A stretch of 42,418 nucleotides of DNA from an uncultured Bacilli bacterium (GTDB lineage Bacteria; Bacillota_I; Bacilli_A; RF39; UBA660), in NCBI GenBank assembly GCA_944371955.1, contig CALVYB010000005.1, positions 1 to 42,418 on the forward strand, given 5' to 3'. Below the pieces are notes generated by a model that did not search any database, was not told the origin of the DNA, and saw only the letters and a list, made by a program, of their open reading frames with translations. Shown here in pieces: positions 7,758-14,777 of this stretch. A program made the position numbers and the translations under genes. The first letter of the stretch is position 1. Each line of letters opens with the position of its first letter.

Positions 7758-8351
7758 ATGGAGTTAGATTTGTTTGTTAAGATGAAAATAATTTTGAAAT
7801 TATTATTTTCATCTTTTATGTCTATTGAAATAGTTTTGTTTTTTCTATTATTATTGTTACTGCTGCTTGTTAATATTAAAATAAAAAATAAAATGACTTC
7901 TGTTATCATCTCTTTGGCTTTTATTATAGGTGTTTTTGCTTTTTCGTTTTTCTTTTCATCTTATACTATTCAGTGCTTAGATTCATTTATGATACAAGTT
8001 ATGAATTATTATTATTTTCCTTCTACTATCGTTTATTTTTTTATTTTTCTTTTTATGCTTTTTGTATGTATATTTACTATGTGGAGTAAACGAATGGGGT
8101 TAGTAAAAAGAGTGTTTAATTATTGTTGTAGTATACTTACTTTTTTGTTGTTTTCAATATTTATCATGCTTGCTGTTCAAGGGAAGGTAGATATGGCTGA
8201 TACTGTTTCATTATATAAAAATAGGCAGATTTTGTCTGTCATTCAAGTTAGTAATTTAGTTGTATTATTTTGGGGTGTAGTTAGTTTCTTTTATTATTTA
8301 TATGTATTTTTCCGTAGTAAATTTGATCAAGAAAAAGTTGAGAATATTTAG
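7758..8351 (+). CDS. Polytopic membrane protein of the sortase cassette (197 aa)
   Basis: Not recognised. About five hydrophobic segments are visible (approximately residues 20-38, 45-67, 85-105, 120-142 and 162-185), with short basic loops and no catalytic motif. AGGAGGTG lies seven bases upstream of the ATG, and only 14 bases separate it from the sortase stop, so it is co-transcribed with the sortase and thioester-protein genes. It could assist surface display, but this is inferred from position only. Its last codons form the left arm of a bidirectional terminator shared with the convergent VanY-type gene. Confidence 0.75.
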   Translation: MELDLFVKMKIILKLLFSSFMSIEIVLFFLLLLLLLLVNIKIKNKMTSVIISLAFIIGVFAFSFFFSSYTIQCLDSFMIQVMNYYYFPSTIVYFFIFLFMLFVCIFTMWSKRMGLVKRVFNYCCSILTFLLFSIFIMLAVQGKVDMADTVSLYKNRQILSVIQVSNLVVLFWGVVSFFYYLYVFFRSKFDQEKVENI

Positions 8352-8364
8352 TTCTCAACTTTTT
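8332..8364. terminator. Bidirectional terminator shared by two convergent coding regions
   Basis: AAAAAGTTGAGAA (8332-8344) pairs perfectly with TTCTCAACTTTTT (8352-8364): 13 bp with a 7-base loop, and U-tracts form on both strands. The two genes overlap by four bases in the loop, so both 3' ends lie inside the hairpin. Confidence 0.9.
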
Positions 8365-9190
8365 TTGCACAATACTCTTCTAAAGTTATATTATGGTCAT
8401 GAATATATTTTGCTGTTTCTTTACCGACGTATCTATAGTGCCAAGCTTCATATTGATATCCAGTTATATTTACTTTGTCTTTTGGAAATCTTAAAATAAA
8501 TCCATATTTATAGGCGTTTTCTTGCATCCATGTGAATTCTTCTGTTTCTTCAAATGAAGTATAAGGGAGAGTTTTATTATATACATCTACTGCTAAACCG
8601 GTTTGATGTTCTGAATATCCTGCTCTTGCAGAATATGTATCGGCTGCTTCTTTTCCATCTGCTTCTACATATTTATTATATAAGTTTAGTTGGTAAGTAT
8701 AACTTCTATAACTAGACATGGCTATGATATTCATGCCATCTTTTTTTGCTTCTTGTGATAGTGTTTCAAAAGCTTGTTTGGCTTCACTTACTAATTTCAT
8801 TCCACTTCTTGCGTAGGTAATATCAATTTCTTCTAAATTTTCTGGTATATAATCTTCGGTTAAATAATTGTATTTATTTACTAAAATTAAATTGTTGTTT
8901 AAATTTGTTGACGGTTTTGTATTTGTGTAGTATGGGTTATCTAGTCCTATATTGACATACGTCACAATATTTTCTATTGATAGTTCGGGATTTTCTTTTT
9001 GATATTTTAAATAACGTGTTTTGTATTCTTTTTTATAATATGGAATTTTTTCTAATTTTTGAATATTTGTAGGCTCTTTGATTTCTTCTTGTTTTCTATC
9101 TGGTTTAATTTTTATGACGCTTATAATTATAATAATTATTAGTATGATTAATAGGATTTTAGGACTTTTTTTTAGCTTTCTTTTTTTCAT
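8348..9190 (-). CDS. D-alanyl-D-alanine carboxypeptidase, VanY/LdcB type (M15B)
   Basis: A zinc metallopeptidase trimming peptidoglycan stem peptides outside the membrane (280 aa). After a lysine-rich start comes a hydrophobic anchor (about residues 12-28) and a linker. The catalytic domain then shows SSYRSYTYQLNLYNKY, SEHQTGLAVDV (the HxxGxAxD zinc motif) and EAWHYRYVG (the WHxR-type motif with the third ligand). I prefer the start at 9190 because AGGTGATA sits just upstream; an ATG at 9211 would add seven residues lacking that spacing. It is divergent from a PBP5-type carboxypeptidase gene 86 bases away. No vancomycin-resistance genes are nearby, so housekeeping wall maturation is more likely than resistance. 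Confidence 0.9.
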   Translation of the reverse strand: MKKRKLKKSPKILLIILIIIIIISVIKIKPDRKQEEIKEPTNIQKLEKIPYYKKEYKTRYLKYQKENPELSIENIVTYVNIGLDNPYYTNTKPSTNLNNNLILVNKYNYLTEDYIPENLEEIDITYARSGMKLVSEAKQAFETLSQEAKKDGMNIIAMSSYRSYTYQLNLYNKYVEADGKEAADTYSARAGYSEHQTGLAVDVYNKTLPYTSFEETEEFTWMQENAYKYGFILRFPKDKVNITGYQYEAWHYRYVGKETAKYIHDHNITLEEYCAKKVEN

Positions 9191-9276
9191 ATTATCACCT
9201 ATTTTCATCATATCATTATTTTTCTTATTTATGTATAATTTTTTTGATTTTTACATAGAAAATAATGGAGGTATAT

Positions 9277-10461
9277 ATGAAATATTTAATAATTATATTT
9301 TCATTATTTTTCTTCAGCAGTAATTTGTTTATTATACCTGTTTTTGCTGAAGAGAGTGTTGAAACTGAACTTATTCCTGGAGCAGTAAGTGGAATTTTAA
9401 TGGAGGCTAATAGTGGCAAAATTGTTTTTTCTAAAGAGCCTGATAAAGAGGTAGCGGTTGCTTCTATGACTAAAATGGTTGCTCAAATATTAATTTTAGA
9501 AGCTATACGTAATGAGAAGATTTCTTGGGATGATGTAGTTACCGTTAGTCAAAATGCTAGTGATATGGGGGGCTCTCAAATATATTTAAGTGTTGGCGAA
9601 AAAATTAGTGTGCGTGATTTGTTTAAAGGAATTACAATGGCGAGTGCTAATGATGCTACAGTGCAAATGGCTGAAGTTTTGGCTGGAAGTGAAGAGGCGT
9701 TTGTTCGGCAGATGAATCAAAAGGTCAAAGATTTAGGACTTAAGCATACAGTATTTAAAAATTGTACTGGATTAGATGAGGAAGGTCATTATTCTAGTGC
9801 TTACGACATGGCTATGATTGCCAGGGAGTTGGTAGTTAATTATCCAGAAATTTTAGAATTCTCCTCTGTTTATGAAGATTATTTACGGCAGGATACAAAA
9901 AATAAATTTTGGTTGGTTAATACTAATAAATTGGTACGCTTTTATGAAGGAGCAGATGGGCTAAAAACTGGCCATACAGATGCCGCTAAATATTGTTTGG
10001 CTGCAACAGCTAAAAAGAATAATCTTAGATTTATAGCTATCGTTTTAGGTGAAGAAAACAGTAATGTAAGAAATCAAGAAGTAATGAATTTATTAGATTA
10101 TGGTTTTAATCATTATCAAATGAATTTAATTAAAAAGAAAGGTGACATTTTAAAAACGGTGCCTTTAGATAAAGCGACTGAAAGTCATATTTCATATGTT
10201 CCTGTTTCAGATATAGGAGTTTTAACTGAAAAATCTGCTCAACAGAAAAAGTATACTTATGATGTTAAAATTGAAAATTATCAATTACCTATTCAAAAAG
10301 GAGATGTTGTTGGAGAAGTTATTGTTAAAGATAAAAACAAACAAGTTATTACAGTTCCTCTTACTGTTTCTAAGTCTGTTTCCTCACTTTCTTTTTTTGA
10401 ATTATTTATTAAAAGTATTAGTGATTTAGTTTCTGGAAATTTTACCTTTTTCTTTAATTAG
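9277..10461 (+). CDS. Serine-type D-alanyl-D-alanine carboxypeptidase (PBP5/DacF family)
   Basis: A penicillin-binding protein (394 aa) removing the terminal D-Ala of peptidoglycan pentapeptides. A signal peptide ends near PVFAEE. The three active-site motifs are in order: ASMTKM (SxxK), SANDA (SxN) and LKTGHTDAA (KTG). The C-terminal third is the beta-rich PBP5_C-type domain, ending in a short hydrophobic stretch (about residues 372-394) that may be the membrane-binding helix. The start at 9277 follows GGAGG by five bases. In Bacillus, dacF belongs to the sporulation set and dacA is vegetative; the sequence does not decide between them. Confidence 0.92.
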   Translation: MKYLIIIFSLFFFSSNLFIIPVFAEESVETELIPGAVSGILMEANSGKIVFSKEPDKEVAVASMTKMVAQILILEAIRNEKISWDDVVTVSQNASDMGGSQIYLSVGEKISVRDLFKGITMASANDATVQMAEVLAGSEEAFVRQMNQKVKDLGLKHTVFKNCTGLDEEGHYSSAYDMAMIARELVVNYPEILEFSSVYEDYLRQDTKNKFWLVNTNKLVRFYEGADGLKTGHTDAAKYCLAATAKKNNLRFIAIVLGEENSNVRNQEVMNLLDYGFNHYQMNLIKKKGDILKTVPLDKATESHISYVPVSDIGVLTEKSAQQKKYTYDVKIENYQLPIQKGDVVGEVIVKDKNKQVITVPLTVSKSVSSLSFFELFIKSISDLVSGNFTFFFN

Positions 10462-10464
10462 AAA

Positions 10465-10494
10465 TTGACTATTTTTAAATTTATGAGGTATAAT
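10465..10494 (+). promoter_or_regulatory. Sigma-A promoter for the SGNH hydrolase gene
   Basis: TTGACT (10465-10470), an 18-bp spacer and a perfect TATAAT (10489-10494). It starts four bases after the carboxypeptidase gene ends, so transcription begins near 10501, before the hairpin at 10508. Confidence 0.75.
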
Positions 10495-10507
10495 TTTCTT
10501 GTAATTT

Positions 10508-10530
10508 AAAAGGTATGTATTACCTTTTTC
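10508..10530 (+). terminator. Terminator-like hairpin in the 5' leader of the SGNH hydrolase
   Basis: AAAAGGTA (10508-10515) pairs with TACCTTTT (10521-10528) around a 5-base loop, with further T residues after. It can serve the upstream carboxypeptidase gene, but it lies downstream of the promoter at 10465-10494 and so also falls in the leader of the next transcript. Confidence 0.55.
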
Positions 10531-10551
10531 TTTATGATTAGGAGGCCTTTT

Positions 10552-11553
10552 ATGAATCACGATAATCATTATAATAGCTCTAACAATAATTCTAGTCGAC
10601 GCGCTGTTAAACATAATAAGAAATATAAGAATTTTAATAATAAAAATCATAATACTAAGAGGAATCATTATAAAAAAGGTAATTCTACGAAGAATCATGA
10701 TATGCTTAGTATTACTAAACAGCAGGTGTTTGATTTTGATGAGATGAAGTTTTCAGATGATATTGATACTAGTTTTGTAGAAAATAAGAGAAAGAAAAAA
10801 TCACAAATTGTTGATGAATTAGCACAGTCTTTTGAAAGAAACACTGCTCGAGAAAGGAAAAAATCAAAGAATAGTCATTTTAATGTTGTGTCTGTTATTG
10901 CTTTTTGGGTAATTTTTCTTGTTTTTATAGGTTTGTGTGGAACGTGTTTTTACTTTTTTACTCATCCAGCTAAAGTTAGTGTAGTAAAGGAAGAAAAAGA
11001 AGTTATTGTATTAGATGATAATTATTTGTTTTTAGGGGATTCTATTACTGAACAGTATGATTTAGAAAAATATTATCCGGATATGAATGTTGTTAATAGT
11101 GGTATTGGAGGGAATAAAACTAGTGATATATTAAATAACCTAAAAAAAAGAGTATATCAATATAATCCTTCTAAAGTGTTTTTATTAATAGGTATTAATG
11201 ATATTCGAAGTGGTGTTAAAGAAGAGGAAATTGTTCAAAATATTGAAGATATTTTGTCGGAGTTAAGAAAAAATAGGCCTTATGCAGAACTATATTTAGA
11301 GTCTATTTATCCTGTTGATGAAAATGAAAGTGGTTCTCAAATTGGAACCAATGAAAGAATCAAGTCTATTAATCAGACTTTGAAAGAATATTGCCAAAAT
11401 GAAAAAATAAACTTTATTAATATTTATGATTTGTTATTGGATTCTGAAAGTGATGAAGTGAAAATTAACACTAATTATACTAAAGATGGTTTACATCTTA
11501 ATGATGCAGGATATGAAGTTGTTACTAGAGAGATTATGAGATATATAAAATAA
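10552..11553 (+). CDS. Membrane-anchored SGNH/GDSL hydrolase
   Basis: An extracellular esterase-type enzyme (333 aa). Residues 1-45 are a low-complexity Asn/His/Lys/Arg tract, residues about 110-135 form one membrane helix, and the SGNH domain follows outside. Block I is YLFLGDSITEQY (catalytic Ser), then NSGIGGNKTSD (Gly), LIGINDIRSG (Asn, block III) and KDGLHLNDAGYE (Asp and His, block V). Such enzymes often deacetylate or de-esterify wall polymers; the substrate here is unknown. The start at 10552 follows AGGAGG; an ATG at 10534 would include the ribosome site in the coding region. The basic cytoplasmic tail is unusual and might bind nucleic acid or acidic lipids (inference). Confidence 0.88.
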   Translation: MNHDNHYNSSNNNSSRRAVKHNKKYKNFNNKNHNTKRNHYKKGNSTKNHDMLSITKQQVFDFDEMKFSDDIDTSFVENKRKKKSQIVDELAQSFERNTARERKKSKNSHFNVVSVIAFWVIFLVFIGLCGTCFYFFTHPAKVSVVKEEKEVIVLDDNYLFLGDSITEQYDLEKYYPDMNVVNSGIGGNKTSDILNNLKKRVYQYNPSKVFLLIGINDIRSGVKEEEIVQNIEDILSELRKNRPYAELYLESIYPVDENESGSQIGTNERIKSINQTLKEYCQNEKINFINIYDLLLDSESDEVKINTNYTKDGLHLNDAGYEVVTREIMRYIK

Positions 11554-11569
11554 ATAATCTCTTTTTTTG
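11529..11569 (+). terminator. Intrinsic terminator overlapping the SGNH hydrolase stop
   Basis: AGAGATTAT (11529-11537) pairs with ATAATCTCT (11554-11562), followed by T7. The loop holds the stop codon. Confidence 0.75.
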
Positions 11570-11649
11570 TTTTAATTATGATAAAAAATGATATCATATT
11601 TTTTTCTTTCACTCATATATTAATGTATAGAAAGAGAGGAATTATAACA

Positions 11650-11910
11650 ATGGAAATATTAAAAGTTAGTAGTAAATCTAATCCAAATAGTGTAGCGGGA
11701 GCTCTTGCCAATGTATTTCGTGAAAAAGGAACTGCAGAAATTCAAGCAGTTGGGGCGGGGGCATTAAATCAAGCAATTAAAGCTATAGCTATCGCAAGAG
11801 GTTTTGTTGCTCCGTCAGGAAAAAATTTAGTTTGTATTCCAGCATTTCAAGATATAGCTATTGATGGAGAAGAACGTACTGCTATTAAATTGATTATTGA
11901 GACCAAATAG
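11650..11910 (+). CDS. spoVS: Stage V sporulation protein S
   Basis: A small, highly conserved protein (86 aa, the usual family length) needed for spore coat and cortex steps in Bacillus subtilis, with an Alba-like fold proposed to bind nucleic acid. Family hallmarks are MEILKVSSKSNPNSVAGAL, QAVGAGALNQAIKAIAIARG and the conserved end around IDGEERTAIKLIIE. GAGAGGA lies about nine bases before ATG 11650, and possible upstream starts lack this. It stands alone between two terminators. SpoVS also occurs in some non-sporulating bacteria, so it does not prove sporulation by itself; a CotE-like gene at 25793 strengthens the case. Confidence 0.95.
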   Translation: MEILKVSSKSNPNSVAGALANVFREKGTAEIQAVGAGALNQAIKAIAIARGFVAPSGKNLVCIPAFQDIAIDGEERTAIKLIIETK

Positions 11911-11922
11911 GTCTTTTTTTTT
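11900..11922 (+). terminator. Intrinsic terminator of spoVS
   Basis: AGACC / GGTCT (11900-11904 and 11910-11914) with an AAATA loop and T9 after. The stem includes the last codons and the stop. Confidence 0.8.
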
Positions 11923-11965
11923 GGAATGTTACGTGATAAACTTAATAATGATAGGAGGCTTTATT

Positions 11966-13087
11966 ATGGTTTGTTCTCGTTGTGGAGCTGAATTGAATCC
12001 AAAACAAAGGTATTGTATGAGGTGTGGTGCTTTAAATTATGATCATCCTGATAATCAAAAAATGAAGCAATATATTACAGAGCAAGAGTTGGAAGATGCT
12101 AATCAAAAATATCAGAAAGCAGTAAATACTTCTGCAGAAACTATTGAAATTGGCGGTAAACTTTACGCAGAATCTTTAGCTAAAGATAAAAAAACGACAT
12201 ATGTGGATACTAGAGTTATGTTGGTGTTACTTTTGGTGATTACTATTGGTTTGGGTGCAATTTATTATTTTGTTTTTCCTTATTCTCTTACCATGATGTT
12301 TAGTCTGTGTTTTTTATTTTTTATTTTGTGTTTTATTATTTTGACTAATATTGCTATTTATATGAAAGGTGGGTATTCTGGCTTTTCTTTATTTGTTCCC
12401 TTTTATAGTCAGTATGCCTATTTTGATATTGCTTTTGGTAATGGATGGTTGTTCTTAATTTCTTTTATTCCTGTAGTAGGAATCATTTATTCATTTTATG
12501 CTATTTATAAAATGGGTAAAGCTTTTGGAAAAAGCGGTTGGCTAACGCTATTTTTCCCTTTCATTATGTTGCCTATTATTGCATTTAGTGATATGTCAAT
12601 ATATCGTGGAATGGGGAAAAAATATAAAACTTATGTTGAAAAGGGAAAGAAAAGGAATACTAAATTGCCATCATTTGTTTGTTGTATTTTAATATTTATT
12701 GCTTTTTTTGGCTTTACCCAACTTCCTGTTGCTTCTGACGTTGCTTTATATTTTACTCAAAAGGATATTGAAAGGGCCAGAAATGATGTAAGCAATGATA
12801 TACGGGATGGCCTTTATATTTGTAATGGACAGCTCTTAAATGCCAAAAAGGGAGAATATTATATTTTGGTTGATGATCTTTCTGATGCTCAAAGATATCC
12901 AATTCCGATTAGGTCTTCTTTAAATGGAAAAAAAATTTCTGGTTATTTTTACATTGTAAATAAAAAATCGAAAAATGAACCTAAAATTTATTATAATATT
13001 ACGGATGGTGAACATATTTTTTCAGAAGATGACAAACTCCCGTCTTCTATTCCAAAGGATGCAGTTGTTTGTACTAAAGAGAGTTAA
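11966..13087 (+). CDS. Double zinc-ribbon membrane protein with DUF5684-like domain
   Basis: A 373-aa protein of unknown function. Residues 1-25 are a zinc ribbon (CSRCGAELNPKQRYCMRCG). Residues about 85-225 hold five hydrophobic segments; FVPFYSQYAYFDIAFGNGW and IPVVGIIYSFYAIYKMGKAFGKSG resemble DUF5684-type membrane domains. After a further helix near residues 235-255, the C-terminal 110 residues are soluble and begin close to VASDVALYFTQKD. Cysteine pairs at the N-terminus suggest zinc binding in the cytoplasm. The start at 11966 has AGGAGG eight bases upstream. The HD-hydrolase gene follows after 18 bases and is probably co-transcribed. Confidence 0.75.
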   Translation: MVCSRCGAELNPKQRYCMRCGALNYDHPDNQKMKQYITEQELEDANQKYQKAVNTSAETIEIGGKLYAESLAKDKKTTYVDTRVMLVLLLVITIGLGAIYYFVFPYSLTMMFSLCFLFFILCFIILTNIAIYMKGGYSGFSLFVPFYSQYAYFDIAFGNGWLFLISFIPVVGIIYSFYAIYKMGKAFGKSGWLTLFFPFIMLPIIAFSDMSIYRGMGKKYKTYVEKGKKRNTKLPSFVCCILIFIAFFGFTQLPVASDVALYFTQKDIERARNDVSNDIRDGLYICNGQLLNAKKGEYYILVDDLSDAQRYPIPIRSSLNGKKISGYFYIVNKKSKNEPKIYYNITDGEHIFSEDDKLPSSIPKDAVVCTKES

Positions 13088-13105
13088 TTTAAATAAGAGG
13101 TGTCT

Positions 13106-13594
13106 ATGCTGAGTAAAGAAGTTTTAGATTTTAAAAATATAGAAGATCATTATAGTCGGGCTCTTCAATTAGTTTCATATTTATTTAGAGATAAAACTGA
13201 CAAAGCAGGGGTTCCGTATATTGATCATTTGACTGCAGTTAGTAATTTTTTAGATTCTACTGATACTAAAATTGCGGGATTACTTCATGATGTTGTTGAA
13301 GATATTGCAGGGTTTACATTAGAAGATTTAGCAAGATTGGGATTTTCTGATCATATAGTGGAAATTGTTAGAATTGTAACTAAAGATAAAACTAAAAAGC
13401 AGAGTTATCATGATTGGATTACTGACATTATTGAGACTGGAAATGTTGATGCCTTGAAAGTAAAATATGCTGATATTATGGATCATTTAAGTTTGGAACG
13501 ATTAGATAAATTGGATCGTGTTAAACGAAGTTATTTTATTAATAAGTATAAAGATGAAGCAACTCGTTTAGAAAAAGCACTCATGAACGTTTAA
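13106..13594 (+). CDS. HD-domain phosphohydrolase, RelA/SpoT hydrolase-like (162 aa)
   Basis: A stand-alone HD domain. IDHLTAVSNFL gives the first His, LLHDVVEDI the His-Asp pair with the ED typical of (p)ppGpp hydrolases, and KYADIMDHLSLERLDKL the distal Asp region of the HDxxED...AD pattern. There is no synthetase, TGS or ACT domain, so it resembles small alarmone hydrolases (MESH1/SAH type) or another nucleotide phosphohydrolase. Substrate is inferred from motif similarity only. The start at 13106 is preceded by AGAGG with five-base spacing. It follows the zinc-ribbon gene closely, and a new promoter for the T-box operon begins 15 bases after its stop. Confidence 0.75.
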   Translation: MLSKEVLDFKNIEDHYSRALQLVSYLFRDKTDKAGVPYIDHLTAVSNFLDSTDTKIAGLLHDVVEDIAGFTLEDLARLGFSDHIVEIVRIVTKDKTKKQSYHDWITDIIETGNVDALKVKYADIMDHLSLERLDKLDRVKRSYFINKYKDEATRLEKALMNV

Positions 13595-13608
13595 TTTTGT
13601 TAAAATAG

Positions 13609-13637
13609 TTGATAAATTTTGTAAAAAGTAATATACT
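13609..13637 (+). promoter_or_regulatory. Sigma-A promoter of the T-box/serS operon
   Basis: TTGATA (13609-13614), a 17-bp spacer and TATACT (13632-13637). It lies just upstream of the T-box leader. Confidence 0.75.
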
Positions 13638-13644
13638 AATAACA

Positions 13645-13826
13645 AATCGGTGATTAGAACTAATAATAAGAAACTTTAATTTTAGAGAATTCGTGGTTGG
13701 TGAAAACGATATTAAAGCCTTATTTATCTACTCTATAGATGATTATTTCCGGAGAAGTCCGTTACACTTTGAGTAAAAAAAAGGATGGTACCGTGCTTTG
13801 CACTCCTTGTACTATTCTTTTTTTGT
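13645..13826 (+). ncRNA. T-box leader, serine-specific by context
   Basis: The T-box sequence AGGATGGTACCGTG lies at 13782-13795 and overlaps a terminator: an 11-bp outer stem (13781-13791 with the GTACTATTCTT arm, including two G-U pairs), an inner GTGC/GCAC stem and a T7 tract. Upstream are stem I hallmarks: AGAGAA at 13684, GGTTGGTG near 13695, and CCGTTA near 13760. Candidate specifier codons on the 3' side of stem I are UCU at 13727-13729 or 13732-13734, both serine, which agrees with serS downstream. Uncharged tRNA-Ser should stabilise the antiterminator and switch on the dipeptidase and serS genes. The exact 5' boundary and specifier need a covariance fold. Confidence 0.85.
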
Positions 13827-13842
13827 TTTAGGAGCTGATTAT

Positions 13843-14775
13843 ATGATTGATTTGCATTTTGATTTGTTGTCAATTTTATACTACTGTTATAAGAAATCTG
13901 ATTTTGGTTATATTAGAGAACTTCAGAAATATTATAAGATTAATGGTATTCGAGGTGTTGTCGCTAATCTTTATTTTATGAGTGAAGATGAAATGAAACA
14001 AGAGATGCAAGATTTATATGAGCCGATTGATGTGGTAGAAAGATTTAGAATTGCTACAGAGTTGTTTAAAAAATATTTTCCAAATTTGGATGTGGTTTAT
14101 AGTATTGAGGGATGCGATTATATCAGAGATGTCTATGAACTTGAAAAGCTTTATCAGTTAGGACTTCGTAACATTTTGCTTGTTTGGAATAATAAGAATC
14201 GTTATGGATCTGGTAACCGTAGTGACTCAGGTCTTACTGAAGCCGGGGGTGAGTTTTTAAGAAAAGCAATAGATTTAGGAATTAGCATTGATTTATCTCA
14301 TATGAATTCTAATACTTTTTACGATACTGTTTGTTTATTGAAAAAAGAAAAGCAAAAAGGTAAAGATGTGAGGGTTATTGTAAGTCATTCTAACTGTTAT
14401 GATTTATACTGTCATCCTAGAAATTTAACTGATCAGCAGATACTATCTCTGAAAGAACTTAATCCTGTTATTGGTTTGGTTTCTTATGGCCCATTTGTCT
14501 CCTCTAGTACTGATTTAAATAGTCTAAAAAAAGAATATATACGACATATTTTACATGTTAAAGAGCTGTTAGGAATTGATGCAATTGGGGTATCTACTGA
14601 TGATATGAAATTTGATTCTGTTTTATTTGGAGGAAAGGATGATATTCAGTTATTTCCGTATTTTAAAGTTTCTAGTGATATTAAAAAATTGTTAGGTGAT
14701 ATTATGTCGGAAGAAGAGATTAATAAAGTATTATATGAAAATAGTTATAATAAATTATTTAGAAAAGAGGTATAG
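13843..14775 (+). CDS. Membrane dipeptidase family protein (peptidase M19)
   Basis: A zinc-dependent dipeptidase (310 aa) of the renal dipeptidase family. Metal-ligand regions are visible in order: LHFDLL (the HxD at the start of the barrel), SIEGCD (Glu), IVSHSNCYD (first distal His), CHPRNLTD (second distal His) and IGVSTDDMKF (Asp). There is no signal peptide, so it probably acts on cytoplasmic dipeptides. The start at 13843 follows TAGGAGC after the T-box terminator; two bases separate its stop from serS. It is thus under the same serine-responsive T-box, which suggests a role in freeing amino acids from peptides when serine is scarce (inference). Confidence 0.85.
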   Translation: MIDLHFDLLSILYYCYKKSDFGYIRELQKYYKINGIRGVVANLYFMSEDEMKQEMQDLYEPIDVVERFRIATELFKKYFPNLDVVYSIEGCDYIRDVYELEKLYQLGLRNILLVWNNKNRYGSGNRSDSGLTEAGGEFLRKAIDLGISIDLSHMNSNTFYDTVCLLKKEKQKGKDVRVIVSHSNCYDLYCHPRNLTDQQILSLKELNPVIGLVSYGPFVSSSTDLNSLKKEYIRHILHVKELLGIDAIGVSTDDMKFDSVLFGGKDDIQLFPYFKVSSDIKKLLGDIMSEEEINKVLYENSYNKLFRKEV

Positions 14776-14777
14776 AT

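Noticed and set aside
8348-9190. Vancomycin-resistance gene cluster suggested by the VanY-type enzyme
   Set aside because: No ligase, vanH, vanX or two-component genes nearby; such carboxypeptidases are common in wall maturation.
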